Source: a bacterium HR37 (GTDB taxonomy: Bacteria; Desulfobacterota_D; UBA1144; Nemesobacterales; CSP1-2). Taken from it: a stretch of 64,000 nucleotides of DNA. Made by a program: the position numbers and the translations under genes. The notes below the pieces were generated by a model, which saw nothing but the letters and a program-made list of their open reading frames with translations, did not search any database and had not been told where the DNA came from. The stretch is taken from positions 124,001-188,000 of the forward strand of contig BEIN01000001.1 of assembly GCA_002898375.1 (NCBI GenBank), given 5' to 3'. Positions 8,329 through 16,883 of this stretch are shown here, piece by piece. Position 1 is the first letter of the stretch. Each line of letters begins with the position of its first letter.

Positions 8329-8632
8329 ACGTTTTTAACTTGGACTTGGGAAAGTTAATTACCTTTCCTTCACCCCTTATTTTCTCTTCCCTTATAGGTT
8401 CTTTTCTAAAATGGTTGGTTTTTCTTGAGAGGGTTTCAGCAAGGGCCCTTGCTTGTGTGGGGTCAAGTGGTAGGGTTTTTTGTACGTACCACCCTATACC
8501 CTCGCCAAAGCTAAGAAGACGTATCTCGTATCTTATGTTTTTGTCTTCTTCAACCACAACCACCTCTATTATCTGGTCATCTCTCTCCCCTTTTATGCTT
8601 TCAACGAGAACCTCACTTGAAACAATGCTCAT
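8327..8632 (-). CDS. Small conserved protein, possible PC4/PUR-like nucleic-acid-binding fold
   Basis: The 101-residue product starts at ATG 8632, which follows GGGGGAC; the upstream TTG at 8644 is rejected. Residues 15-65 form a run of predicted strands with RYEIRLLSFGEGIGW, then LDPTQARALAETLSR, an amphipathic helix. Four strands followed by a helix recalls the PC4/PUR single-stranded nucleic-acid-binding fold, but similarity is only in pattern and I claim no orthology. The tail is basic (FPKSKLKT). It is transcribed toward the shared terminator and away from manC. It could equally be a small uncharacterised family of another fold. Confidence 0.65.
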   Translation of the reverse strand: MSIVSSEVLVESIKGERDDQIIEVVVVEEDKNIRYEIRLLSFGEGIGWYVQKTLPLDPTQARALAETLSRKTNHFRKEPIREEKIRGEGKVINFPKSKLKT

Positions 8633-8709
8633 TTTGTCCCCCAAAAGACTTTTATTTATTGGTTGTTTAATCTGAAATCAATTATCAATTTCAACATATA
8701 ATGAGCTTC

Positions 8710-8739
8710 TTGTCAAATCCCTACCTTAAAAACTATACT
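8710..8739 (+). promoter_or_regulatory. Promoter of manC
   Basis: TTGTCA (8710-8715), an 18-base spacer and TATACT (8734-8739). The predicted start near 8746 lies downstream of the TTG codon at 8739, which rules that codon out as the translation start and supports ATG 8784. Confidence 0.62.
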
Positions 8740-8783
8740 TGGAATTGAGTAAAGGGCAACCAGCAAGTAGTATTATTACTACT

Positions 8784-9884
8784 ATGGAGATTTACGCTCT
8801 GATTTTAGCAGGAGGAGAGGGAAAGAGGTTCTGGCCTCTTAGCAGAAGTTATAGGCCAAAACAGTTTCTCTCCCTTATTGGTGGGGGATCAATGATAAGA
8901 CAGACTGTTGATAGGGTTCTTCCCCTGATTCCCATTGAGAGGGTTTTTGTTGTTACGCTTGAAAAGTATGCTGTAGAGACCCTAAAGCATATACCGGAAC
9001 TTCCTCCAAGAAACCTTGTCCTTGAACCTGAGGGTAAAAATACTGCTTCCGCTATTGCTATAGGAGCTATTAAGATAAAAAAGCTTTATGGGGATGTATT
9101 GACTGCAGTATTTCCTGCTGACCACGCAATAGGAGATGCAGATGCCTTTAGGGAAACGCTGGTTTTTGGAGCGGAGGTGGCAAATACTAAGCTCCCTAAC
9201 GGTGAGTTACCTTTGGTTGTATTTGGGGTAAGACCTAGGAGGCCTGAGACCGGTTATGGTTATATAAAAGAAGGAGATACCATAGTGGCAAAAAATGGCC
9301 ATAAGGCAAAAGAGGTAAGGGGTTTTTTTGAAAAACCCGATTTGGATACGGCAAAGGGGTTTTTAAATGAAGGGGGGTATTACTGGAATAGCGGGATGTT
9401 TATGTGGAGAATTTCTTCCATCTTAAAGGCTTTTAATTCAGTTGTTCCTCACTGGGGTATATACCTTGATGGTTTGCTAGATGGTATGGATACCCCTAGA
9501 GAAAAAAGGGTACTACTTGACTTTTACAACTCCATAGAGCCAAACTCAATTGATAAGCTTATTCTTGAGAGGTGGGCAAATACGGTTTTGGTTCCCGTTG
9601 ATTTTTTCTGGAGTGATCTTGGAAGCTGGCAGGCCCTAGATGAGTTCCTCAGAAAAGACCCTGAAGAAAACATATTTATTGGAGAGAAACTAAGGGGGAT
9701 AACTGTTGACTCATCCGGGTGTTTTCTAATGGGGGAGAAGAAGGTAATAGCAGCTGTTGGGGTAAAGAACCTTGTAATTGTGGATACGGATGATGCGGTT
9801 TTGGTTATGGATAAATTCAGATCCCAAGAGGTTAAAAGTGTGGTTGATCTCCTAGAGGGTAACCTCAAAACCAAGGGTAGCTAA
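8784..9884 (+). CDS. manC: Mannose-1-phosphate guanylyltransferase
   Basis: The 366-residue product opens with the nucleotidyltransferase signature LAGGEGKRFWPLSR then PKQFL, and contains FPADH, GYGYI, FFEKPD and YYWNSGMF, all typical of GDP-mannose pyrophosphorylase. It makes GDP-mannose from mannose-1-phosphate and GTP for polysaccharide or glycan synthesis. It is the short, single-domain form: the phosphomannose isomerase domain of bifunctional ManC/AlgA proteins is missing, so that activity must come from elsewhere. The ATG start is chosen because the promoter overlaps the earlier TTG. No glycan cluster adjoins it. Confidence 0.93.
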   Translation: MEIYALILAGGEGKRFWPLSRSYRPKQFLSLIGGGSMIRQTVDRVLPLIPIERVFVVTLEKYAVETLKHIPELPPRNLVLEPEGKNTASAIAIGAIKIKKLYGDVLTAVFPADHAIGDADAFRETLVFGAEVANTKLPNGELPLVVFGVRPRRPETGYGYIKEGDTIVAKNGHKAKEVRGFFEKPDLDTAKGFLNEGGYYWNSGMFMWRISSILKAFNSVVPHWGIYLDGLLDGMDTPREKRVLLDFYNSIEPNSIDKLILERWANTVLVPVDFFWSDLGSWQALDEFLRKDPEENIFIGEKLRGITVDSSGCFLMGEKKVIAAVGVKNLVIVDTDDAVLVMDKFRSQEVKSVVDLLEGNLKTKGS

Positions 9885-9955
9885 AAGGCTCTCCGGGTTA
9901 TGGTAACTGTTTTTTGTAGATGATTGGATTAAAATATTAAAAGAGGGTTGTTTTT

Positions 9956-10573
9956 ATGACTCAGGGGATATTATTTGTAGTATCTGGTCCTTCAGGGAGC
10001 GGGAAAACTACACTTACAAGGCGCATTATAGAGATGCTTGATAATGTAAGGTTTTCCGTTTCCTTTACCACAAGGGAACCACGGCCAGGAGAGGTAGATG
10101 GGGTGGATTACAGATTTGTTTCTAGGGAAGAGTTTGAGGAGATGATTAGGGAAAATATGTTTGCTGAGTGGGCGGTTGTTCATGGGCATTTCTACGGAAC
10201 ACCGATTTATGAGATAGAAAGGGCAAGGTCTTGTGGGGTGGACTTGATTTTGGACATAGATATTCAGGGGGCAAAGACTATTAAGGAGAGGTATGGTTCT
10301 GGGGTTTACATATTTGTTACCCCTTCCTCATTTGAAGCTTTAAGGGAGAGGCTCCTAAAAAGGAAGGGGGAGGGAATGGCTGAGATTGAAAAAAGGCTTG
10401 AGAACGCAAGGAGAGAGATGGAAGAGATATGTTCTTATGATTACATTATAATTAATGACAGGCTGGATGAGGCTGTAGAGAATCTTGTTTCGGTAATACG
10501 TGCTGAAAGGTGCAGGAAAGAAAGGGCAGTAAATCTGCTTAAAGATTTTAAAGACAAGCTATGTTACGATTAA
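9956..10573 (+). CDS. gmk: Guanylate kinase
   Basis: The 205-residue product has the P-loop SGPSGSGKTTL near residues 9-19, the GMP-binding segment FTTREPRPGEVDGVDYRFV and the lid-region RLLKRKGEG. It phosphorylates GMP to GDP with ATP. The length is normal for the family. AGAGGG lies about 10 bases before the ATG. It overlaps the rel gene by 13 bases, so the enzyme that supplies GDP/GTP and the (p)ppGpp synthetase that uses them are translationally linked. The usual neighbour rpoZ is not present here. Confidence 0.96.
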   Translation: MTQGILFVVSGPSGSGKTTLTRRIIEMLDNVRFSVSFTTREPRPGEVDGVDYRFVSREEFEEMIRENMFAEWAVVHGHFYGTPIYEIERARSCGVDLILDIDIQGAKTIKERYGSGVYIFVTPSSFEALRERLLKRKGEGMAEIEKRLENARREMEEICSYDYIIINDRLDEAVENLVSVIRAERCRKERAVNLLKDFKDKLCYD

Positions 10574-12711
10574 ACGATATAGTTGAGAAGGTAATCTCTT
10601 ATCTTCCTCAGGCTGATATAGAGTTAATTAAGAAGGCGTATGTTTACTCTGCAAAGGTTCATGCAGGACAGCTCCGTAGTTCGGGTGAACCTTACTTAAG
10701 CCATCCACTTGAGGTAGCTGGTATCATAGCCGATATGAAGCTCGATGTCCCATCTGTTGTTACGGGGCTTCTTCATGATACTGTAGAAGATACTCTTACA
10801 ACCCTTGAAGATATTGAATCTATGTTTGGAAAGGAAATTGCATTTCTTGTAGACGGTGTTACAAAAATCAGCCAGCTTCCCTTTACATCAAAGGTTGAGG
10901 AGCAGGCAGAGAGCTTTAGAAAGCTCATACTTGCAACGGCAAAGGACATAAGGGTTGTTCTTATTAAACTTGCTGACAGGCTCCACAACATGCGAACCCT
11001 TGAGTACCTAAACGAAGAGCGCAGAAAACGTATAGCCAAAGAGACACAGGAGATCTACGCTCCCCTTGCCTATAGGTTGGGCATTTACTGGATGGGAACA
11101 GAGCTGGACGATCTTTCTTTCCGCTTTCTGAACCCGGATGAGTATAACGAAATTGCAGGGCTGGTTTTACAGAAAAAAAAGGACTGGGAAAAGTACGTTG
11201 AGGTAGTAAAGGAGATGCTTAGGAAAAAACTTGAAGAGTTTGGTATAAAGGCTGAGATTACGGGAAGGTTTAAGCACATATATGGAATCTACAATAAGAT
11301 GAGAACCCAGAATCTGGAGTTTGAACAGGTTCACGATGTTATAGCTTTTAGAATAATTACCTCTTCTTTAAGGGAATGCTATGAGGCTCTGGGAGCAGTT
11401 CACTCAACCTGGAAACCGGTTCCTGGCAGGTTTAAGGACTATATAGCCCTTCCGAAAAGCAATGGATACCAGTCTCTTCACACTACAGTTATAGGTCCTT
11501 TTGGAGAGAGAATGGAGATACAGATTAGGACACAGAGAATGCATGAAGTTGCCGAGTACGGTATAGCTGCTCACTGGAAGTACAAGGAGGGACGAATTGA
11601 GTCTTCAGAAATTGATAAGATTTATGCAAGTTTAAGACAGCTCCTTGAGTGGAAGGATATTAAGGATCCCGCAGAATTTCTTGAGGCAATCAAAGGGGAT
11701 CTCATCCCTAACATGGTCTATGTTTTTACCCCAAGAGGAGATCTGAAAGAGTTACCCAGTGGGGCAACACCTGTTGATTTTGCCTATGCAATCCATACAG
11801 AGGTTGGTAATCATTGCACTGGAGCAAGGGTAAATGGAAGGATTGTTCCTCTTGATTACCAGCTTCAGAGTGGAGATATAGTTGAGATTATAACGGCTTC
11901 AGATAAACATCCTAGCCGTGATTGGCTTAAATTTGTTGTTACCTCTCGTGCAAAGACAAAGATTCGTTCATGGCTTAGGAACGAGGAAAGAGAACAGTCC
12001 AAACTGGTAGGAAAATCCATATGTGAGCGGAAGTTTAAACAGTATGGACTTGATTTTCAGAAAATGCTAAAGAGCGGTGAACTGGAAAGCGTTATGTCCG
12101 AGCTTAAGTTTAAGGATGTAGATGATTTATATCTGGCTGTGGGTTTTGGGAAGATATCGGTCGCTGAGATACTAAAACGAGTTGTTCCAAAAGGAAATCT
12201 GGAAAAGAGTCCTGAGAAAGAGTCTAGAATTCAGAAGATAATTAATACGATTATCCGTTCAACCAAAAGTGGGGTTCTTGTAAGAGGATATGATGACGTA
12301 CTCATAAGGTTTGCAAACTGCTGTTCACCTCTGCCGGGTGAAGCGATAGTTGGTTACATAACAAGAGGACGGGGAATTACCATACACAAACAGAACTGCT
12401 CTCAACTCTTGGATATTGATCCTGCAAGAAAGATCGAGGTTGAGTGGGATAAGAACTTTAAGGGGTTAAGACCAGCAAGAATATCGGTTGTTTGTGCTGA
12501 TCGTCCCGGTATGCTCTCAAGCATTACACGTTCTATAGCTTTATCCGATGTAAATATATCAAAGGCTGAAATCCATTCAACAGATTCTGATAGGGCCATA
12601 GGGACTTTTGAGATTGCAGTTACGGATCTAAACCAGCTTGAAGGGGTTATAAACTCGATTAAAAAAGTAAAGGGGGTTATATCTGTAGAAAGGGTTTACG
12701 GTGGTGACTAA
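10561..12711 (+). CDS. rel: Bifunctional (p)ppGpp synthetase/hydrolase (RSH family)
   Basis: The 716-residue product has the full long-RSH layout. An HD hydrolase domain with HPLEVA and HDTVEDT lies near 45-95. The synthetase domain carries RFKDYIALPKSNGYQSLHTT and EIQIRTQRMHEVAEYG near 280-345. A TGS domain starts at VYVFTPRG near 390, a conserved Cys-containing region (NCCSPLPGE) near 580, and a C-terminal ACT domain lies near 640-716. The intact HD motif and synthetase motifs indicate both making and breaking of the alarmone. Its start lies inside the end of gmk. A single copy with both activities is usual outside the gamma- and betaproteobacteria. Confidence 0.96.
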   Translation: MLRLNDIVEKVISYLPQADIELIKKAYVYSAKVHAGQLRSSGEPYLSHPLEVAGIIADMKLDVPSVVTGLLHDTVEDTLTTLEDIESMFGKEIAFLVDGVTKISQLPFTSKVEEQAESFRKLILATAKDIRVVLIKLADRLHNMRTLEYLNEERRKRIAKETQEIYAPLAYRLGIYWMGTELDDLSFRFLNPDEYNEIAGLVLQKKKDWEKYVEVVKEMLRKKLEEFGIKAEITGRFKHIYGIYNKMRTQNLEFEQVHDVIAFRIITSSLRECYEALGAVHSTWKPVPGRFKDYIALPKSNGYQSLHTTVIGPFGERMEIQIRTQRMHEVAEYGIAAHWKYKEGRIESSEIDKIYASLRQLLEWKDIKDPAEFLEAIKGDLIPNMVYVFTPRGDLKELPSGATPVDFAYAIHTEVGNHCTGARVNGRIVPLDYQLQSGDIVEIITASDKHPSRDWLKFVVTSRAKTKIRSWLRNEEREQSKLVGKSICERKFKQYGLDFQKMLKSGELESVMSELKFKDVDDLYLAVGFGKISVAEILKRVVPKGNLEKSPEKESRIQKIINTIIRSTKSGVLVRGYDDVLIRFANCCSPLPGEAIVGYITRGRGITIHKQNCSQLLDIDPARKIEVEWDKNFKGLRPARISVVCADRPGMLSSITRSIALSDVNISKAEIHSTDSDRAIGTFEIAVTDLNQLEGVINSIKKVKGVISVERVYGGD

Positions 12712-12741
12712 ATCCTTGTCTCTTTTTTTCTGCGGGGCATA

Positions 12742-12770
12742 TTGAAAGGACTTCTCTCCCCATATATACT
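12742..12770 (+). promoter_or_regulatory. Promoter of the lepB-pyr operon, near-leaderless
   Basis: TTGAAA (12742-12747), exactly 17 bases, then TATACT (12765-12770). The lepB ATG lies 12 bases after the -10, so the leader would be about 5 bases with no SD. Readthrough from rel may also reach this operon. Confidence 0.62.
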
Positions 12771-12782
12771 CAAAGCCTTAAG

Positions 12783-13721
12783 ATGTTTGGAATATTGTCC
12801 AGGGAATATAGGGTTAAAAACAGGGCAAGGAAGGAGATACTAAGGGTTAGAACCCTGCTTGCTAGATCCTCTTCACGTATTGACCCCGATATTAAGGAAC
12901 TGGTACAGGATAAACTGGAGCAGACCAAGAAGGCTCTAGATGATGGAAATCTGGGAGCACTGGAGCTAAAGGTAGAAGAGTTAAAAAAGGTAGCTGATGA
13001 GCACCTTTCTAAGTTTGGCAAATCTAAGCTCAGACAGAATATTGAGGCTCTTCTTATAGCTTTGGTGCTTGCACTTTTTATAAGGACTTTTATTGTACAG
13101 CCATTTAAAATACCCTCTGGTTCCATGATACCAACGCTTTTGGTTGGGGATCATTTGCTTGTGGCTAAGTTCATATACGGTACAAGAATTCCATACACCG
13201 ATATAGTTGTCTTGCCTGGTATAAGAGATATGAGACGAGGTGATGTTATAGTTTTTACCTATCCAAATTACGAACATGATCCTTCCAGGGAAGGTGTTTA
13301 CTACATAAAGAGATTGATAGGGCTTCCAGGAGACAGCATAGATATAGTGGGCAGAAATCTTTATATAAATGGCAGGGAAGTTCCACTGGAATTTCTCGGA
13401 GACTACTATGATGATAGAACTGAAGAGGTTTATGATCTCTATGAGGAAGACCTTTTTGGGGTAAAGCACCGTGTTATATACCGCAAGGGTAAGGAATTCA
13501 CCGAGAAGGGAACCTATATCCCTGTAGATAAGGTTCCGGACGGATATGTTTTTGTTATGGGAGATAATCGTGATAACAGTCAGGACAGTAGATTCTGGGG
13601 ATTTGTGCCTGTTAAAAACATTGCTGGTAAGGCGTTTATAGTACACTGGTCGTGGGACTTTGGTAATAAGGGTATACTTAACAAGGTAAGGTGGAACAGG
13701 ATTCTCTCTGTAATACATTGA
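12783..13721 (+). CDS. lepB: Signal peptidase I with an N-terminal charged extension
   Basis: The 312-residue product has the S26 catalytic signatures: PSGSMIPTL with nucleophile Ser114, YYIKRLIGLPGD with general base Lys176, and GYVFVMGDNRDNSQDSR. It removes signal peptides at the periplasmic face of the inner membrane. One membrane helix (about 85-103) precedes the catalytic part. The first 80 residues are unusual: a highly charged, predicted helical or coiled-coil stretch facing the cytoplasm. No better internal start with an SD is seen, so the extension is probably real. It begins an operon with a small membrane protein and pyrR-pyrB-pyrC. Confidence 0.94.
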   Translation: MFGILSREYRVKNRARKEILRVRTLLARSSSRIDPDIKELVQDKLEQTKKALDDGNLGALELKVEELKKVADEHLSKFGKSKLRQNIEALLIALVLALFIRTFIVQPFKIPSGSMIPTLLVGDHLLVAKFIYGTRIPYTDIVVLPGIRDMRRGDVIVFTYPNYEHDPSREGVYYIKRLIGLPGDSIDIVGRNLYINGREVPLEFLGDYYDDRTEEVYDLYEEDLFGVKHRVIYRKGKEFTEKGTYIPVDKVPDGYVFVMGDNRDNSQDSRFWGFVPVKNIAGKAFIVHWSWDFGNKGILNKVRWNRILSVIH

Positions 13722-13733
13722 AGGAAATACCTT

Positions 13734-14087
13734 ATGGGTATAAAATCCATTTTTTGGCTTGTTGTTTTAACCGCTCTTTTCTATGTAGGCTTTAAGGTCG
13801 CTCCGGTCTTTTTTAAAGGTACTATAGGTATAAGGGGGGTTTGTAAGGAGCAGGTGGATCTGTATAAGAAGTATGGTAGGGAGTACGTATCTAAAAGGAT
13901 TGAAGAGTCCCTGACGGAAAAGGGGATTCCACCAGATAAAAGAACCTATACTATAGAGAGCGATGCTGGTGAGAATAGGGTAACAATTAGGATAAACTAT
14001 AGCGACACTGTAGATTTTTTTGGAAGATACCAAAAGACCTTTGATTTTAGTTACGAGTGTGAAGGAAAATTAAGGAGTGTTTACTAG
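13734..14087 (+). CDS. Small membrane-anchored protein downstream of lepB, unknown function (DUF4845-like placement)
   Basis: The 117-residue product has one N-terminal membrane helix (about 5-24) and a periplasmic remainder of alternating helix and strand with Y-x-x-x-Y-G-R-E-Y and R-Y-Q-K-T-F-D-F. Size, topology and position directly after lepB recall the DUF4845 proteins often found there, but the sequence similarity is only suggestive. It starts 12 bases after lepB and its end lies just before the pyrR start, so it belongs to the operon. No catalytic motif is visible. Confidence 0.72.
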   Translation: MGIKSIFWLVVLTALFYVGFKVAPVFFKGTIGIRGVCKEQVDLYKKYGREYVSKRIEESLTEKGIPPDKRTYTIESDAGENRVTIRINYSDTVDFFGRYQKTFDFSYECEGKLRSVY

Positions 14088-14088
14088 T

Positions 14089-14625
14089 ATGTCTGGTAAA
14101 GTCATTATGGATTCAGAAGCGATCGCAAGAACGATTGCTAGGATAGCAAGTGAGATACTTGAGAGAAACAAGGGTGCTGGTGACCTTGGAATTATAGGCA
14201 TAAGGACAAGAGGTGTTTACCTTGCTAGAAGGATTGCAGATAAAATTGAGGAGTTAGAAGGTATAAAACCTCCAATAGGAATACTAGACATAACCCTGTA
14301 CAGAGATGATTTTAGAAGAAGAAGTGACTGGCCCAAGGTTCAAAAAACTGAGATCCCCTTTCAGGTAGAGGATAGAAACATAATCCTTGTTGATGACGTT
14401 GTGTATACGGGTAGGACGACAAGGGCAGCTATAGAGGCTATAATGGACTATGGAAGACCATCTTCCATCCAGCTTGCAGTGCTGGTTGACAGGGGGGGGT
14501 ATAGAGAGCTTCCCATACAGCCAGATTATGTGGGGATTAGGATAATGACTTTAAGAACGCAGAAGGTAAATGTGCTTCTTAAAGAGATCGATGGTAAAGA
14601 CGAAGTTATTATCACTGAGGGATAA
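14089..14625 (+). CDS. pyrR: PyrR bifunctional protein: pyr RNA-binding regulator / uracil phosphoribosyltransferase
   Basis: The 178-residue product contains the PRPP-binding motif IILVDDVVYTGRT and the PyrR-typical GIRTRGVYLA and ITLYRDD. It either binds pyr mRNA in the presence of UMP to cause attenuation, or salvages uracil to UMP. The ATG at 14089 with AAGGAG upstream is preferred over the GTG at 14077, which lies too close to that SD. pyrB follows after 3 bases. I find no PyrR-type terminator/antiterminator in the short spacers here, so any RNA target must lie elsewhere or the enzyme activity dominates. Confidence 0.94.
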   Translation: MSGKVIMDSEAIARTIARIASEILERNKGAGDLGIIGIRTRGVYLARRIADKIEELEGIKPPIGILDITLYRDDFRRRSDWPKVQKTEIPFQVEDRNIILVDDVVYTGRTTRAAIEAIMDYGRPSSIQLAVLVDRGGYRELPIQPDYVGIRIMTLRTQKVNVLLKEIDGKDEVIITEG

Positions 14626-14628
14626 AAT

Positions 14629-15558
14629 ATGAGGTTTCAGAGAAAGCATATACTGGGTCTTGGGGAGTTAAGTGCGGAGGAAATAAAGCTTATACTAGAC
14701 ACCGCTGAGTCTATGAAAGAGGTATCTGAGAGGGATGTTAAAAAGGTTCCTGCTCTTAAGGGTGTAACGGTTGTTAACCTCTTTTTTGAACCCAGCACAA
14801 GAACAAGGTCATCATTTGAGATAGCGGAAAAGAGATTAAGTGCTGACGTTCTTAACTTCACCCCTGCTCAAAGCAGTGTTGTAAAGGGTGAAACCCTGCT
14901 TGATACCGCAAGGAATCTTGAAGCTATGGGAGCAAGTGTAATTGTTATAAGGCATTCGATGTCTGGGGCTCCATGGCTACTTGCAAGGGAGTTGAGTGCA
15001 TCCATAATAAACGCAGGTGATGGCTCACATGAGCACCCAAGCCAGGCTCTTCTTGACCTCTTTACCGTAAGAGAAATAAAAAAGGAGATAAGAGGTCTTA
15101 AGGTCTTAATCGTTGGAGATATAGCTCATAGTCGTGTTGCAAGGTCTAATATATGGGGATTTGTGAAACTGGGGGCGGAGGTAAGGTTGGTTGGACCACC
15201 AACCATGATACCAAGGGATATAGAGAAGTTAGATGTTAGTGTTTTCTATAACTTGGAGGAGGCCATAAGGGATGTAGATGTCGTTATGATGCTCCGCATA
15301 CAGAAAGAAAGACAGGAATCCGGACTGTTTCCCTCTCTTAGGGAATATTCCAAGTTCTATGGGCTTACACGTGATAAGCTCAAGCTTGCAAAGGATGATG
15401 TTATAGTTATGCATCCGGGACCCATTAACAGGGGTATAGAGCTTTCTTCGGAGGTGGCAGATGATGTTCATTCAGTGATCCTTGACCAGGTAGCCAATGG
15501 GATTGCTGTTAGGATGGCAATGTTGTATCTTGTTGCTTCTGCTGGAGGAACGGAATGA
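14629..15558 (+). CDS. pyrB: Aspartate carbamoyltransferase catalytic subunit
   Basis: The 309-residue product shows the carbamoyl-phosphate loop [26 protein letters not shown], the aspartate-site region RIQKERQ and HPGPINRG. It condenses carbamoyl phosphate and aspartate, the committed step of pyrimidine synthesis, in the cytoplasm. No pyrI regulatory subunit follows, so this is the class that works as a bare catalytic trimer or with dihydroorotase. The stop and the pyrC start overlap as ATGA, which implies coupled translation with pyrC. Confidence 0.97.
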   Translation: MRFQRKHILGLGELSAEEIKLILDTAESMKEVSERDVKKVPALKGVTVVNLFFEPSTRTRSSFEIAEKRLSADVLNFTPAQSSVVKGETLLDTARNLEAMGASVIVIRHSMSGAPWLLARELSASIINAGDGSHEHPSQALLDLFTVREIKKEIRGLKVLIVGDIAHSRVARSNIWGFVKLGAEVRLVGPPTMIPRDIEKLDVSVFYNLEEAIRDVDVVMMLRIQKERQESGLFPSLREYSKFYGLTRDKLKLAKDDVIVMHPGPINRGIELSSEVADDVHSVILDQVANGIAVRMAMLYLVASAGGTE

Positions 15559-16853
15559 AAATCATTATAAAGGGAGGCCGAATTATAGACCCCTCACAGG
15601 AAATGGATACAGTGGGTAATGTTCTTATAGAAAACGGCGTAATTAAGGGGTTCCCATCCGATATAAGAGGACTGGAGAAAGAGCCTGGTGTAAGGGTTAT
15701 AGATGCAACCGGTAAGGTTGTTTCACCTGGGTTTGTAGATTTACACGTTCACCTTAGGGAGCCTGGATTTGAACATAAGGAAACAATTCGTACAGGTTGT
15801 GAAGCAGCAGCTGCAGGTGGTTTTACCTCTGTGGTTTGTATGCCAAATACAAATCCTGTTAACGATAATGCCTCGGTTACTGAGTATATACTCCTTAAGG
15901 CAAGAACCCAGGGAATGGTAAATGTGTTTCCTGTAGGAGCTATAACAAAAGGTCAGAGGGGAGAGATACTGGCCGAGATTGGAGAGATGTGGGAAGCTGG
16001 GTGTGTAGCGGTATCTGATGATGGAAGACCGGTTATGAACTCAAGGGTTATGCGTCATGCCATGGAGTATGTCAAGGCATTTGGGATACCTGTTATATCC
16101 CATGCTGAGGATATAAACCTTTCTGCAAATGGGGTTATGAACGAGGGGTTTTACTCCACTGTCCTTGGTCTAAGAGGGATTCCAAATGCCTCTGAGGAAG
16201 TTATGGTGGCCAGGGATATAACGCTTGCAGAACTTACAGGAGCTCATCTCCACATAGCCCATGTTTCAACGAGGGGATCGGTTAGACTTATACGGGATGC
16301 TAAGGAGCGGGGGATCAGGGTAACAGCAGAGGCAACCCCTCATCATTTTACCCTTACGGATAAAGCCGTCTTAGATTACGATACAAATGCCAAGGTAAAT
16401 CCCCCACTCAGAAGTGAAGAGGATGTAGAGGCTATAAAGGAAGGTTTAAGAGACGGTACCATAGATGTTATTGCCACTGACCATGCCCCTCACAGCGAGG
16501 ATGAAAAAAAAGTAGAATTTGATCTTGCCCCTTTTGGAATTTCAGGGCTTGAGACAGCTCTTCCCCTTTCTCTAAAGCTTGTAAAGGATGGGGTTTTAAC
16601 CCTTCCCGAGTTGATTAAAAAACTTACCCTAAACCCTGCCAGGATAATAGGGATTCAGAAGGGAACACTAAGGGTTGGTTCTGCTGCTGATGTTGTTGTC
16701 TTTGATACTGATAGGGTTGTTAAGGTAGACAGATACAGGTTCCGTTCAAAGGGGAAGAATACCCCATTTCACGGATGGGAGCTATCGGGGTGTGTCATTT
16801 ATACTATTGTTGGGGGAAAGATAGTTTATTCTCACAATGTTTGCTGTTTTTAG
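15555..16853 (+). CDS. pyrC: Dihydroorotase, class I
   Basis: The 432-residue amidohydrolase has the zinc motif [10 protein letters not shown] near residue 60 and ATDHAPHS near 305, plus NPVNDN and VSDDG. It closes carbamoyl aspartate to dihydroorotate. Length and motifs fit the active class I enzyme rather than an inactive PyrC-prime partner. Its association with pyrB by an ATGA overlap recalls the ATC-DHO complexes known in thermophiles, which I mention only as an inference. A 30-base gap separates it from the next membrane-protein gene. Confidence 0.96.
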   Translation: MKIIIKGGRIIDPSQEMDTVGNVLIENGVIKGFPSDIRGLEKEPGVRVIDATGKVVSPGFVDLHVHLREPGFEHKETIRTGCEAAAAGGFTSVVCMPNTNPVNDNASVTEYILLKARTQGMVNVFPVGAITKGQRGEILAEIGEMWEAGCVAVSDDGRPVMNSRVMRHAMEYVKAFGIPVISHAEDINLSANGVMNEGFYSTVLGLRGIPNASEEVMVARDITLAELTGAHLHIAHVSTRGSVRLIRDAKERGIRVTAEATPHHFTLTDKAVLDYDTNAKVNPPLRSEEDVEAIKEGLRDGTIDVIATDHAPHSEDEKKVEFDLAPFGISGLETALPLSLKLVKDGVLTLPELIKKLTLNPARIIGIQKGTLRVGSAADVVVFDTDRVVKVDRYRFRSKGKNTPFHGWELSGCVIYTIVGGKIVYSHNVCCF

Positions 16854-16883
16854 TGCTTTAATCCCCTTTACCCTAGATGAGCT

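Noticed and set aside
8739-8783. Upstream TTG start for manC adding 15 residues
   Set aside because: The TTG overlaps the -10 box, so it would not be on the mRNA, and the family start is MEIYALILAGG.
12981-13718. Minus-strand open frame of 245 codons
   Set aside because: It lies inside lepB in antisense, has no family-like motifs and no SD; it is a shadow of a conserved gene.
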